Source of the DNA: Candidatus Methylopumilus sp.
GTDB lineage: Bacteria; Pseudomonadota; Gammaproteobacteria; Burkholderiales; Methylophilaceae
Length of the DNA: 64,000 bases
NCBI GenBank assembly: GCA_024640945.1
Contig: JAHEEA010000030.1
Location: 62,001 to 126,000, forward strand
Reading direction: 5' to 3'
Below the pieces are notes generated by a model that searched no databases, had not been told where the DNA came from, and saw only the letters and a program-made list of their open reading frames with translations. Position 1 is the first letter of the stretch. The number at the start of each line of letters is the position of its first letter. The position numbers were made by a program, and so were the translations under genes. Below are positions 29,246 through 38,213 of this stretch, in pieces.

Positions 29246-30112
29246 ATGAGTTGGTTAAAAAAGATTCTTCCACCGAAAATCAAACGTGTGATTGGGCCAA
29301 GCAAAAAGAATGTGCCTGAAGGCTTATGGAGTAAGTGTCCTAAATGCGACTCAGTTCTTTATCGTACAGATTTAGAAGCAAACGCAGAAGTTTGTCCTAA
29401 GTGTGAATATCACAACCGTATTTCGGCAAGAGAAAGATTGGATTTTCTTTTGGATGAAAAAGGTCGCAAAGAAATCGGTGCTGACGTTCAACCAGTTGAC
29501 CCATTGAAGTTTAAAGACACCAAAAAATACGCTGACCGTATTAAAGCTTCACAAAAAGAAGTGGGTGAAACAGATGCGCTTATCGTGATGAAGGGTAGCA
29601 TTAAGAATGTTCCGGTAGTAGCTGCATCTTTTGAATTTAAATTCATGGGCGGTTCTATGGGGTCTGTTGTTGGCGAGCGTTTTGTTCGTGGCGTTCAAGA
29701 GGCTATTAAGACTAAATCTGCTTTTATTTGTATCTCTGCAAGCGGTGGTGCACGTATGCAAGAAGGTCTTTTTTCTCTCATGCAAATGGCAAAAACCAGT
29801 GCTGCCCTTACTAAATTAAGTGAAGCTGGCTTGCCATATATTTCTGTATTAACTGACCCAACCATGGGTGGTGTGTCAGCAAGTTTTGCGATGTTGGGCG
29901 ACATTATTGTGGCTGAGCCTCAAGCTTTGATTGGCTTTGCTGGTCCACGCGTGATTGAGCAAACAGTGCGTGAAACTCTACCTGATGGTTTCCAACGTGC
30001 TGAGTTCTTAGTTGATCATGGTGCTGTTGATATCATTATCGATAGACGCCAAATGCGCGATAAATTGTCAGTATTAATTGCAGGTTTAATGAAACTGCCT
30101 GTTGCTGCGTAA
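29246..30112 (+). CDS. accD: acetyl-CoA carboxylase carboxyltransferase beta subunit
   Basis: With AccA transfers CO2 from biotin to acetyl-CoA to make malonyl-CoA. It has an N-terminal zinc ribbon ('[11 protein letters not shown]...EVCPKCEYH') followed by the crotonase-like carboxyltransferase core ('[25 protein letters not shown]', '[24 protein letters not shown]', '[12 protein letters not shown]'). The length of 288 aa is typical. A hairpin follows the stop. Confidence 0.97.
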   Translation: MSWLKKILPPKIKRVIGPSKKNVPEGLWSKCPKCDSVLYRTDLEANAEVCPKCEYHNRISARERLDFLLDEKGRKEIGADVQPVDPLKFKDTKKYADRIKASQKEVGETDALIVMKGSIKNVPVVAASFEFKFMGGSMGSVVGERFVRGVQEAIKTKSAFICISASGGARMQEGLFSLMQMAKTSAALTKLSEAGLPYISVLTDPTMGGVSASFAMLGDIIVAEPQALIGFAGPRVIEQTVRETLPDGFQRAEFLVDHGAVDIIIDRRQMRDKLSVLIAGLMKLPVAA

Positions 30113-30114
30113 GT

Positions 30115-30136
30115 GTGATGGGCGTAAACCCATCAC
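30115..30136 (+). terminator. hairpin after accD, possible weak terminator
   Basis: GTGATGGG-CGTAAA-CCCATCAC is a perfect 8-bp stem right after the accD stop. It is followed by CTATTACTTTTAG rather than a clean T-run. It may attenuate transcription into folC or protect the 3' end of the trp-accD message. Confidence 0.45.
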
Positions 30137-30203
30137 CTATTACTTTTAGTTCTTCATTCATCTACACAGGGTTTTACTTCTACACGTGTCCCCAATTGAG
30201 CAA

Positions 30204-31475
30204 ATGCCAACCAACCTCGCGGCTTGGCTAGATTACATTGAGGCTTTACACCCTAAGTCCATTGCTATGGGTTTAGATCGTGTTAACGAAGTAAAGCAGC
30301 GATTAAATCTAAACCCTCAATTTCCTATTGTGATTGTTGCCGGAACCAACGGCAAAGGCTCGACTTGTGCCATGCTTGAGCATATTTATCACGCAGCTGG
30401 TTATCGAGTCGGTACTTATTCTTCTCCACATTTGTTGCGATATAACGAGCGTGTACGCTTAAATTCTCAAGAAGTGAGTGATGAGGATTTAGTGAAGGCT
30501 TTTGTTGCGGTTGAGCAGGCGCGTCAAGATACTGAACTGACCTATTTTGAGTATGGCACCTTAGCTGCGGTTTGGCATTTCATGCAAAAACAAGTGGATG
30601 TCGCCATATTGGAAGTAGGTTTAGGCGGTCGTTTAGACGCTGTTAATGTCTTTGAGCCTGATTGCACAGTGGTCACCAGTATAGACCTCGATCACATGGA
30701 ATTTCTTGGAAATACACGTGAATGCATTGGAGCAGAAAAAGCGGGTATTTTTAGGGCTAACATTCCTGCGATATGTGGAGATGAAAATCCACCACATTCC
30801 ATCATTGAATATGCCAATAAGATAGGTGCGCCACTTAAGCTGATAGGCCGAGATTTCAAGGTGGAGCCTGATGCAACGTCTTGGACATATCGTGCATCGC
30901 AATATTCGATTGAGCGCATGCCAATGCCAGCTTTAATTGGTGATTTCCAACTCAATAATGCGGCTTGTGTTTTAACTGCTATTCAATCACTTCAACATTT
31001 ATTGCCTGTGCAAGTTGATGCTATTGAAACAGGTCTAAAAATAGTCAAGCTTGCTGGTCGTTTTCAATCATGGTCTAACAATCCAGACATTATCTTGGAT
31101 GTCGCGCATAACCCACATGCAGCAAAATCTTTAGCAATTAATCTTAAACAGTCACGCCATCAAGGTAAGACCATTGCGGTCTTTGCGATGTTGGCTGATA
31201 AAGATATTACAGGGGTGATACAAGCACTCTCTGGGGAAATCGATGCTTGGTATGTAGCGACGATTGATAATGTCAGGGGTTCAAGTGCATCCAGCCTTTC
31301 TAAAATGATTGTTGTTACGCTACCGAGTGCTGAAATAAAAATATTCAATCAAGTCGTCGATGCCTTTCATCAAGCCTGTATTGATGCCAATGAAAATGAT
31401 AGAATTATCACATTAGGCTCATTCTTCACGGTGGCTGAAGTCATGCAAGATTTGCAAACTAAAAAAACAAAATAG
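30204..31475 (+). CDS. folC: bifunctional folylpolyglutamate synthase / dihydrofolate synthase
   Basis: Adds glutamate to dihydropteroate and to reduced folates. It is a Mur-ligase-type ATPase: P-loop 'VAGTNGKGSTCAMLEHI', 'TYSSPHLLRYNERVRLN', 'LEVGLGGRLDAVN', 'SIDLDHMEFLGNT' and 'DVAHNPHAAKSLA'. The track start is a GTG at 30186; the ATG at 30204 (MPTNLAAWLDYIEALHPKSI) matches the common betaproteobacterial N-terminus and is preferred. dedD follows after 11 bases. Confidence 0.93.
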   Translation: MPTNLAAWLDYIEALHPKSIAMGLDRVNEVKQRLNLNPQFPIVIVAGTNGKGSTCAMLEHIYHAAGYRVGTYSSPHLLRYNERVRLNSQEVSDEDLVKAFVAVEQARQDTELTYFEYGTLAAVWHFMQKQVDVAILEVGLGGRLDAVNVFEPDCTVVTSIDLDHMEFLGNTRECIGAEKAGIFRANIPAICGDENPPHSIIEYANKIGAPLKLIGRDFKVEPDATSWTYRASQYSIERMPMPALIGDFQLNNAACVLTAIQSLQHLLPVQVDAIETGLKIVKLAGRFQSWSNNPDIILDVAHNPHAAKSLAINLKQSRHQGKTIAVFAMLADKDITGVIQALSGEIDAWYVATIDNVRGSSASSLSKMIVVTLPSAEIKIFNQVVDAFHQACIDANENDRIITLGSFFTVAEVMQDLQTKKTK

Positions 31476-31486
31476 GGTGATAAACA

Positions 31487-32161
31487 ATGGCGCAAGATAA
31501 GTTGCAATCACAAGACGAACAAGAGATTCAGTTCAAAAAACGTGCAAGAAGACGTTTAGTTGGATCAATTGCCTTGGTTTTATTCATGATTGTTGCGCTA
31601 CCCATGGTGCTTGAAGATCGAAGCGCCCAAACACCTAAAACACCTGTCGCGATTTCTATTCCTAGCCAAGACGGCGAAGCTTTTGTGCCTAAAGCTGAGC
31701 CTGTTGCACCTGCGCCTGAGCCTGAGCCACAAGCTCAGCCGGAGCCAGTGCAGGTGGCGCCGGAGCCAGTAGTTACCGCACCAGAGCCAGCACCTGTTGT
31801 TGAAGAAAAGCCTAAGCAAGAAGCGCCAAAGAAAGAAGCTGAAGCTAAACCAGCTAAAGTTGAAGCCAAACCGGAGCCAGTAAAAACACCTAAAAAAGAA
31901 GAGAAGAAACCAATGCCTGAAAAAGTAAGCGGTAATTACTTTATTCAAATTGGCGTGTTTTCAGATCCTGAAAAAGTAAAGCAAATGCAAGCAAAGTTAA
32001 GCGGTGCTGGCTTAAAATCTAACGTTGATTTGATTGATACACCAAAAGGGCAGAAGTCACGTTTAAGAGCTGGCCCTTACAGCAATAAGAGTGATGCTGA
32101 AGATAAGCTTGCTAAAGTAAAATCTTTGGGTTACTCAGATGCGCGAGTCGGTAGTAATTAA
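31487..32161 (+). CDS. dedD: SPOR-domain cell-division protein, DedD-like
   Basis: Bitopic inner-membrane protein. It has a short basic cytoplasmic N-terminus, one TM helix ('LVGSIALVLFMIVALPMVL'), a long Pro/Glu/Lys/Ala-rich linker (about residues 65-145) and a C-terminal SPOR domain ('NYFIQIGVFSDPEKVKQMQAKLSGAGLKSNVDLIDTPKGQKSRLRAGPYSNKSDAEDKLAKVKSLGY') that binds denuded septal glycan. Its position between folC and cvpA is the conserved dedD locus. The stop overlaps the cvpA start by one base. Confidence 0.9.
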   Translation: MAQDKLQSQDEQEIQFKKRARRRLVGSIALVLFMIVALPMVLEDRSAQTPKTPVAISIPSQDGEAFVPKAEPVAPAPEPEPQAQPEPVQVAPEPVVTAPEPAPVVEEKPKQEAPKKEAEAKPAKVEAKPEPVKTPKKEEKKPMPEKVSGNYFIQIGVFSDPEKVKQMQAKLSGAGLKSNVDLIDTPKGQKSRLRAGPYSNKSDAEDKLAKVKSLGYSDARVGSN

Positions 32162-32652
32162 TGACCATTTTTGACTACATTGTTTTAACAATTCTCGGTC
32201 TTTCGATTCTGATTGGCGTCATGCGCGGTTTATTGCGTGAAGTTTTATCTATTGCCGGTTGGGTCGCTGCGTTCTTGGTGGCTAAATTCTATACAGCCCA
32301 ATTATCACCATTATTACCACAGGCAATTTCTTCTGATTCTTTGCGCTATATCGCGGCTTTTATCGTTTTGTTTTTATCCACTTTAATCATTACCAGTCTA
32401 TTAGCAATGGCACTGTCTCAAGTATTTAAGGCAACAGGCTTGGGTTGGATTGATCGTATTTTTGGTGCTGTATTTGGTGTTGCACGTGGCCTAATGATTG
32501 TTGGTGTATTTGTCATGTTGAGTGGATTAACCGAGTTCCCTAAAAAATCTAGTTGGAGTGCTGCAATGTTTAGCGCATCTTTAGAAGCAATGGTGATGAG
32601 TGCTCGACCTTGGATGCCACCAGTTATAGCCGAGCATATTAAGTACGAATAA
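32161..32652 (+). CDS. cvpA: CvpA family membrane protein
   Basis: Small inner-membrane protein with four hydrophobic segments ('FDYIVLTILGLSILIGVMRGLLREVLSIAGWVAAFLVAKFY', 'GWIDRIFGAVFGVARGLMIVGVFVML'). It is required for colicin V export in E. coli and linked to envelope homeostasis. The length of 163 aa is typical. It lies between dedD and purF, as in E. coli. Confidence 0.94.
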   Translation: MTIFDYIVLTILGLSILIGVMRGLLREVLSIAGWVAAFLVAKFYTAQLSPLLPQAISSDSLRYIAAFIVLFLSTLIITSLLAMALSQVFKATGLGWIDRIFGAVFGVARGLMIVGVFVMLSGLTEFPKKSSWSAAMFSASLEAMVMSARPWMPPVIAEHIKYE

Positions 32653-32656
32653 GCAG

Positions 32657-32673
32657 CACACGATTAAAGTGTG
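32657..32673 (+). terminator. weak hairpin between cvpA and purF
   Basis: CACAC-GATTAAA-GTGTG, followed after a few bases by GTTTTTAG. The stem is short. It may be a weak terminator or mRNA processing structure. Confidence 0.3.
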
Positions 32674-32724
32674 TCGCATTAGTGTTTTTAGAATGTAAGT
32701 TTTTTTTAAAAGGCCTTAAAAATA

Positions 32725-34266
32725 ATGTGTGGAATTATCGGTATTGTCGGTAAAAACCCTGTTAACCAATTGTTGTACGATGGTTTGCTTGTATTGCAAC
32801 ATCGAGGTCAGGATGCGGCAGGGATAGTCACCTGTAATGGCAATACTTTTTACATGCATAAGAACAATGGCTTGGTGCAGGATGTGTTCCAAACACGTCA
32901 TATGCGTAGCTTGCAAGGTAATGCAGGTATCGCTCATGTGAGATATCCAACTGCAGGATCATCGTCAGCAGCGGAAGCGCAACCTTTTTATGTGAATTCT
33001 CCTTTTGGTATCGTGCTTGGACATAACGGCAACTTAACCAACTCTGCGCAGTTAAAACAAGAAATGTTCCGCCAAGACTTACGCCATATCAACACCAATT
33101 CTGATTCTGAAGTATTGTTGAATGTATTGGCTCATGAAATTGAGCAAACAGCAAAAAGTGCGGTGCTGAATTCAGACATGATTTTCGATGCAGTTGCTGG
33201 CGTACATCGTCGTGTTAAAGGCGCTTATGCAGTTGTCGCGATGGTAGCAAACTTTGGTTTGATTGCTTTCCGTGATCCAAATGGCATTCGTCCTTTGGTG
33301 ATTGGTAAATCGCAAACTGAAAAGGGTGTTGAATATATCGTTGCTTCTGAAAGTGTGGCGCTTGATGTGCTGGGTTTCACTTTAGTGCGTGATGTAGAAC
33401 CTGGTGAGGCTGTGTTCATTGATATGGATGGTAACTTCTCATCACGCCAATGTGCACCGAATGCTAAGCTCAACCCATGTATTTTTGAATACGTGTATTT
33501 AGCACGTCCAGACTCACTAATCGACAACGTGTCTGTTTATCAAACGCGTTTGCACATGGGCGAGAGCCTTGCTGAAAAGATTAAACGTGAGTGGAGTCAT
33601 CTACAAATCGATGTCGTGATCCCAATTCCAGATACCAGCCGTCCAAGTGCTGTTCAATTAGCTAATGCGCTGAATCTGACTTATCGTGAAGGCTTTATTA
33701 AGAATCGCTATATCGGCCGTACTTTTATTATGCCTGGCCAAGCGCTACGTAAAAAATCTGTGCGCCAAAAGCTCAATCCAATTGGCATGGAATTTAAAGG
33801 TAAAAACGTATTGTTAGTGGATGATTCTATTGTTCGCGGTACAACTTCACAGCAAATCGTACAGATGGCGCGTGATGCAGGTGCGAATAAAGTGTTCTTT
33901 GCTTCTGCGGCACCACCAGTTCGCTTCCCTAACGTTTACGGTATTGATATGCCTAGCCGTGATGAATTACTTGCAACAGGCCGTACTGATGAAGAGATTT
34001 GTAAAGAAATTGGTGCAGATGCGCTGATTTATCAAGATCTTGATGATTTGGTGAAAGCCGTTCAATTAAGCAATCCTAAAATTGAAGTATTCGATTGCTC
34101 ATGTTTTGATGGCAAGTACGTAACTGGCGATATTGATGAAGCGTATTTAAACGCGATCGAGTCTGCACGTGGCGATGTTCAGCAAGCGAAGCGTCCTGCT
34201 AATTCCATTACCCAAATGGATTTGAATTTAGTGAATACTAAAGAGCACGAGGAAGAGGCTAGTTAA
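32725..34266 (+). CDS. purF: amidophosphoribosyltransferase
   Basis: First committed step of purine synthesis. The N-terminal glutaminase has the nucleophile Cys directly after Met ('MCGIIGIVG') with 'GHNGNLTN' and '[16 protein letters not shown]'. The C-terminal phosphoribosyltransferase has the PRPP loop '[26 protein letters not shown]'. The 513 aa length fits the E. coli-like class without a [4Fe-4S]-associated propeptide. No PurR-type operator was recognised upstream. Confidence 0.97.
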   Translation: MCGIIGIVGKNPVNQLLYDGLLVLQHRGQDAAGIVTCNGNTFYMHKNNGLVQDVFQTRHMRSLQGNAGIAHVRYPTAGSSSAAEAQPFYVNSPFGIVLGHNGNLTNSAQLKQEMFRQDLRHINTNSDSEVLLNVLAHEIEQTAKSAVLNSDMIFDAVAGVHRRVKGAYAVVAMVANFGLIAFRDPNGIRPLVIGKSQTEKGVEYIVASESVALDVLGFTLVRDVEPGEAVFIDMDGNFSSRQCAPNAKLNPCIFEYVYLARPDSLIDNVSVYQTRLHMGESLAEKIKREWSHLQIDVVIPIPDTSRPSAVQLANALNLTYREGFIKNRYIGRTFIMPGQALRKKSVRQKLNPIGMEFKGKNVLLVDDSIVRGTTSQQIVQMARDAGANKVFFASAAPPVRFPNVYGIDMPSRDELLATGRTDEEICKEIGADALIYQDLDDLVKAVQLSNPKIEVFDCSCFDGKYVTGDIDEAYLNAIESARGDVQQAKRPANSITQMDLNLVNTKEHEEEAS

Positions 34267-34285
34267 ACCATTTCCTCCTGCCAGC

Positions 34286-34314
34286 TTGACGATAGCAAGC
34301 TTGAGGGATAACAT
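34286..34314 (+). promoter_or_regulatory. sigma-70 promoter of the metZ leader
   Basis: TTGACG (-35), exactly 17 bases, then TAACAT (-10). The predicted transcription start is at about 34320, the first base of the riboswitch-like aptamer. This uncouples metZ from purF. Confidence 0.6.
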
Positions 34315-34320
34315 GGTTAT

Positions 34321-34390
34321 GCGCTGATTTGAGTTGCTGAAAAGCATAGCTCAGCTTGCGGGCGCTAAATAAATTCAGCTAAAGCGAGTG
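34321..34390 (+). ncRNA. SAM-II-type (metA motif) S-adenosylmethionine riboswitch aptamer
   Basis: The sequence follows the SAM-II consensus as I remember it: P1 5' strand and loop 'GCGCTGATTTGA', a variable hairpin (GAG..GCT-GAAA-AGC..CTC, 34331-34352), 'GCTTGC', the P1 3' strand 'GGGCGC' with 'TAAATAAA', then 'CAGCTAAAGCGAG'. GCGC (34321) pairs with GCGC (34362), and CTTGC (34355) can pair with GCGAG (34384) to make the pseudoknot. It sits between a sigma-70-like promoter and a strong terminator directly upstream of metZ, a sulfur-assimilation gene of the kind SAM-II controls. SAM-V, which shares this core, is the alternative. Confidence 0.8.
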
Positions 34391-34401
34391 CTAGTAAAGC
34401 A

Positions 34402-34437
34402 AACCCGTTTTAGCCTAATCGCAAAACGGGTTTTTTT
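34402..34437 (+). terminator. rho-independent terminator in the metZ leader (riboswitch expression platform)
   Basis: AACCCGTTTT-(11 nt)-AAAACGGGTT followed by TTTTT. It lies 12 bases after the aptamer and 33 bases before the metZ ATG. No gene ends here other than purF 136 bases upstream, so it most likely serves as the SAM-responsive off-switch. Confidence 0.85.
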
Positions 34438-34439
34438 AT

Positions 34440-34453
34440 GTCTCATATGAGAC
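34440..34453 (+). promoter_or_regulatory. 14-bp perfect palindrome before metZ
   Basis: GTCTCATATGAGAC lies between the leader terminator and the metZ ribosome-binding region. It could be a dimeric repressor site or an mRNA hairpin near the start codon. It does not match the MetR or MetJ box as I know them. Confidence 0.4.
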
Positions 34454-34469
34454 AAGCAAAGGTAATGAG

Positions 34470-35684
34470 ATGGCAACAGATATCGATTTAAATGGCTTCG
34501 ACGAGAGTGCATGGCACCCTGAAACTCTAGGTGTGCGTGCGGGTAACCAAATGACAGAATTTGGTGAAAACTCAGAGGCATTATTCCTAAACTCAAGTTT
34601 CCGCTTTAAAAGCGCAGCGCAAGCAGCAGCTCGCTTTGGTGGCACCGAGCCTGGGAATATCTATTCTCGCTTCACCAATCCAACTGTAAGCATGTTTCAA
34701 GACAAGCTGGCTGCTTTAGAAGGCGCTGAGCAATGTGTTGCAACATCAAGTGGCATGTCTGCTATTTTGGCTTGTGTGATGGGTCTATGTAGCGCTGGCG
34801 ACCATATCGTTGCTTCACGTAGTATTTTCGGTACCAGCGTTCAGCTTTTCAGCAACATTCTAAAGCGCTGGGGCTTGGAAGTAACTTTTGTATCGCTAAC
34901 GGATGTGAGTGCTTGGCAGGGCGCGATTACGCCAAAAACAAAACTATTTTTTGTTGAAACGCCTTCTAATCCTTTGACTGAAGTTTGTGATATTCCAGCC
35001 TTGGCTAAAGTGGCACATCAGGCAGGTGCTTTATTGGTGGTGGACAATTGTTTCTGCACACCGGCGATTCAACGTCCATTAGCTTTGGGTGCGGATATTA
35101 TTATTCATTCTGCGACTAAATATATCGATGGCCAAGGTCGCTGCCTAGGTGGTGCAGTATTAGGGTCTAAAGTACACATGGAGCCTGTTTATGGATTCTT
35201 GCGTACTGCAGGCGTCACCATGAGTGCTTTTAATGCTTGGGTGTTCCTAAAGGGCCTTGAGACATTGTTTATTCGGATGGAAGCACACGCTAAAAATGCT
35301 TTAGCCTTAGCAACTTGGTTAGAAGCGCAGCCACAAGTGGCACGTGTTTATTACCCAGGGCTAAAATCACATCCGCAGCATGCGCTTGCAATGAAGCAGC
35401 AATCGAGTGGCGGTGGCATTGTTACTTTTGAAGTCAAACCACAAGCAGGTCAGACTGAACAAGAAGCCGCTTGGGCATTGATTGATGCGACTAAGTTAAT
35501 TTCTATTACGGCTAACTTGGGCGATGCTAAGAGTACGATTACGCATCCAGCAACAACTACGCATAGCCGTGTGACGCCTGAAGCGCGTGCGGCGGCGGGT
35601 ATTGTTGATGGCTTGGTGAGAATTGCCGTTGGATTGGAACATATTGAAGATTTAAAAGCTGACTTAGCACTGCTAACAAAGTAG
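34470..35684 (+). CDS. metZ: O-succinylhomoserine sulfhydrylase
   Basis: PLP enzyme of the Cys/Met metabolism family that makes homocysteine from O-succinylhomoserine and sulfide. The PLP Lys is in 'IIHSATKYIDGQGRCLGGAVLG'. 'SSGMSAILACVMGLCSAGDHIVASRSIFGTSVQLF' and 'VETPSNPLTEVCDI' are also characteristic, and the N-terminus 'ETLGVRAGNQMTEFGENSEALFLNSSF' is MetZ-like. The 404 aa length is complete. It has its own promoter, SAM-II-like riboswitch and terminators on both sides, so it is a monocistronic, probably SAM-repressed unit. Confidence 0.93.
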   Translation: MATDIDLNGFDESAWHPETLGVRAGNQMTEFGENSEALFLNSSFRFKSAAQAAARFGGTEPGNIYSRFTNPTVSMFQDKLAALEGAEQCVATSSGMSAILACVMGLCSAGDHIVASRSIFGTSVQLFSNILKRWGLEVTFVSLTDVSAWQGAITPKTKLFFVETPSNPLTEVCDIPALAKVAHQAGALLVVDNCFCTPAIQRPLALGADIIIHSATKYIDGQGRCLGGAVLGSKVHMEPVYGFLRTAGVTMSAFNAWVFLKGLETLFIRMEAHAKNALALATWLEAQPQVARVYYPGLKSHPQHALAMKQQSSGGGIVTFEVKPQAGQTEQEAAWALIDATKLISITANLGDAKSTITHPATTTHSRVTPEARAAAGIVDGLVRIAVGLEHIEDLKADLALLTK

Positions 35685-35702
35685 CTTAGTGATTGCGGTA
35701 AT

Positions 35703-35730
35703 AAAAAAGGGGCTATTAGCCCCTTTTTTA
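35703..35730. terminator. bidirectional terminator between metZ and dienelactone hydrolase
   Basis: AAAAAAGGGGCT-ATT-AGCCCCTTTTTT forms a GC-rich stem with A- and T-runs on either side, so it can end both metZ and the convergent gene. Confidence 0.9.
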
Positions 35731-35756
35731 TTTGTAACACGTCTTTCTTGCTTTTC

Positions 35757-36494
35757 TTATCTCAATGTACGACCAAACATTTGTAAGGCTAATTGATAAC
35801 CAGTGGCAGCCAATTGCGGGTCATAACGTTCGCCTTCGTCACGCATGAAAGCGTGTTGGCCGTTGAATTCATGCCATGTAAATTTAAGATCAGTAGCGTT
35901 TAACTTGTTGTAAACATCTACGCGACCAGCGGTTGGAATGTGTGGGTCTTGTTTACCCCAAATCATCAGTAGTTCACCTTTGATTTTGTCTAAATTTTCC
36001 ATGCTGTGTTGACCAGGTTTATTTGGAATCACTTGTGTATGTAGGTCAGTTGCATAGAAGCATGCAGTTGATTTAACTTCAGCTTGCAGCGCTGCACGGA
36101 AAGCTAAATGGCCGCCGATACAAAAGCCCATCGCACCAATATCGCCAGTGCACCAAGCTTGTTTCTTAACAAACTCAATCATCGCTTGATTATCTGTATC
36201 GTAGCCCTGAACATCTTTGGCTGCTTTATCTGCATTACCTTTATCGCGACCTGCATCATCGTAGCCAAGCACAGTACCGATTGGATTGAGTTCATGGAAC
36301 ACCTCCGGTACTAACACTGCATAGCCATGGCCAGCCATAAAGCGAGCAGCACGTTCAATCGGGCCCGTTTGTTGGAAGATTTCAGAGTAAAACAAAATTG
36401 CTGGATAGCGACCTTCGCCAGCAGGACGGTGCACATAAGTGCGCATCACGCCGGTAGGGGTTGGTAAATCAACAATATGACTTTGAATATTCAC
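35757..36494 (-). CDS. dienelactone hydrolase family protein
   Basis: Alpha/beta hydrolase of the DLH family. The nucleophile is the Cys in 'GAMGFCIGGHLAFRAAL'. The Asp is in the 'WGKQDPHIP' region and the His in 'FNGQHAFMRDE'. The N-terminal 'TPTGVMRTYVHRPAGEGRYPAILFYSEIF' matches the common cytosolic type. The 245 aa length is typical. The natural substrate is unknown; no aromatic-degradation genes are nearby. It converges with metZ and is divergent from rmuC. Confidence 0.9.
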   Translation of the reverse strand: MNIQSHIVDLPTPTGVMRTYVHRPAGEGRYPAILFYSEIFQQTGPIERAARFMAGHGYAVLVPEVFHELNPIGTVLGYDDAGRDKGNADKAAKDVQGYDTDNQAMIEFVKKQAWCTGDIGAMGFCIGGHLAFRAALQAEVKSTACFYATDLHTQVIPNKPGQHSMENLDKIKGELLMIWGKQDPHIPTAGRVDVYNKLNATDLKFTWHEFNGQHAFMRDEGERYDPQLAATGYQLALQMFGRTLR

Positions 36495-36641
36495 AACGAG
36501 CTCCTCAGCAACTTGATTGGTGCGTAATGGTTTACGCTAATTTAATTGAGCCGACATTCTACAATATTTCAGCGCTAGCCTCATCTTGAAAATGCCTCGT
36601 CGATATCAAAGAATATTGGTCGCTTCAGGTATAATTCAAGC

Positions 36642-38012
36642 ATGTTAGAAACCATCACATTGATTGTTGCTTTACTTTGCCTTGCCTTGCTGCTTTGGCT
36701 ATTGCGCCAGCTTAATCATCGGCAAGATGAAGCTATTTTGCCTGCGCTTGAGGAAAAGCACAGAGCCATGCTGCTTGATTTAAATGACGGCCTAAATAAA
36801 TTAGGCGATCGTTTAAATGCTGCTTCTAATGAATCTGGTGAAAGACTCCGCGCTGCTGTTGCTTTGGAGTTGGCGCAAACGCGAGAGGCCATGCAGGCAT
36901 TGCAGTTAGCGCAAACAGCAAGCCTTGCACAAACCCGTGAAACAGTCCTTGAAAAGCTACATATCACCTTGGCCGAGCAGGGCAAGGCTGAACAAGAGTT
37001 GATTCAAGCGACCATGCGTAATGCCACGCTACAGTTAACGGCGACGATTGAAGGCTTAAGTAAAGTCGTCGATACCCGCTTGGAAGAGATTAGTGGCAAG
37101 GTTTCTGAACGTTTAGATGAAGGTTTTAAGAAAACCAATGATACTTTTGTGCGTGTCATGGAGCGTTTAGCCACCATTGATAAAGCGCAAGAAAAGATTG
37201 ATGGCCTTACTAGCAATGTCGTGAGTTTGCAGGCCTTATTAGGTGACAAACGTTCGCGTGGCGCTTTTGGTGAAGTGCAGCTAGAAGCCTTGGTGCGTAA
37301 TGTGATGCCTAATGATGCTTACGCCATGCAATACGTCTTGCCGAATGGCACGCGTGTTGATTGCGCTTTATTCTTACCTGAGCCTACTGGTATGGTGGCG
37401 GTGGATTCTAAATTTCCGCTTGAGAATTACCATCGCATGTATGAAATCGGTATTAGTGAAACGGATAAGCTCTCAGCGCAACGTCAATTTAAAGCGGATA
37501 TTAAAAAGCACGTAGATGACATTGCCAGCAAATACATTATTGCCGATGTGACTTCTGATGGCGCAGTGATGTTTATTCCTGCAGAAGCAGTGTTTGCGGA
37601 AATTCATGCTTACCATCCAGATCTCGTTGATTACGCCATGGCTAAGCGTGTGTGGGTGGTTTCTCCAACCACATTAATGGCTGTACTCAATACAGCACGT
37701 GCAGTATTAAAAGATGTAGAAACCCGTAAACAAGTCCATATTATTAAAGACGAATTGGGTAAATTGGGTAAAGAGTTTGGTCGCTTTGATACGCGCATGA
37801 AGAAATTAGCCGATCATATTCGTCAGGCGCATGAAGATGCCCAAGATGTTCAAACGACGAGTCAGAAGATTTCACGCAGATTCTCACAAATTGAACGTGT
37901 TGAATTGGCTGGGGAGGCTGAAACGTTAGCATTGCCAATGGATGAGCTGGATGATCTGACTAATACCTTAGCAAGCAACCCAGTGGCTCAATTAGGAGAA
38001 GACCATGAGTGA
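36642..38012 (+). CDS. rmuC: DNA recombination protein RmuC
   Basis: Nuclease-like protein that limits recombination between inverted repeats in E. coli. It has an N-terminal TM helix ('LETITLIVALLCLALLLWLL'), a long coiled coil (about residues 25-190), and the RmuC core with a PD-(D/E)XK-like fold ('LGDKRSRGAFGEVQLEALVRNVMP', 'RVDCALFLP', 'VAVDSKFPLENYHRM'). The length of 456 aa is typical. Its end overlaps the next small gene by 8 bases. Confidence 0.93.
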   Translation: MLETITLIVALLCLALLLWLLRQLNHRQDEAILPALEEKHRAMLLDLNDGLNKLGDRLNAASNESGERLRAAVALELAQTREAMQALQLAQTASLAQTRETVLEKLHITLAEQGKAEQELIQATMRNATLQLTATIEGLSKVVDTRLEEISGKVSERLDEGFKKTNDTFVRVMERLATIDKAQEKIDGLTSNVVSLQALLGDKRSRGAFGEVQLEALVRNVMPNDAYAMQYVLPNGTRVDCALFLPEPTGMVAVDSKFPLENYHRMYEIGISETDKLSAQRQFKADIKKHVDDIASKYIIADVTSDGAVMFIPAEAVFAEIHAYHPDLVDYAMAKRVWVVSPTTLMAVLNTARAVLKDVETRKQVHIIKDELGKLGKEFGRFDTRMKKLADHIRQAHEDAQDVQTTSQKISRRFSQIERVELAGEAETLALPMDELDDLTNTLASNPVAQLGEDHE

Positions 38013-38211
38013 AGAGATGGGTGCAGGTGAAAGCGTTGTGATTATGTTAGTCCAACAATATGCGGCTAAATTTGGCATTACTTTTAGTTCTAGTTTGATG
38101 AACGATGAAAAGCATAAACAAAAACTTATTCAGCTCATGGGGCAGGCCGTCAGCGGTAAGCGCGGCGCAGTCACCGATTCTGATGTGCTAGGCGAAGATG
38201 AAGTGTATTAA
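38005..38211 (+). CDS. small protein of unknown function (68 aa)
   Basis: I do not recognise this protein. It is soluble by composition, with an acidic C-terminus ('GEDEVY') and no cysteines, TM helix or signal. It looks real: a strong ribosome-binding site (AGGAGAAG) precedes the ATG, it overlaps rmuC by 8 bases, and moaD follows 2 bases after its stop. This fits translational coupling in an rmuC-(this)-moaD-moaE run. Confidence 0.65.
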   Translation: MSEEMGAGESVVIMLVQQYAAKFGITFSSSLMNDEKHKQKLIQLMGQAVSGKRGAVTDSDVLGEDEVY

Positions 38212-38213
38212 TA

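Noticed and set aside
31598-31948. Minus-strand 116-aa ORF rich in Trp/Phe/Arg/Leu
   Set aside because: It is the reverse complement of the repetitive Pro/Glu/Lys linker of dedD; the composition is an artefact of that repeat.
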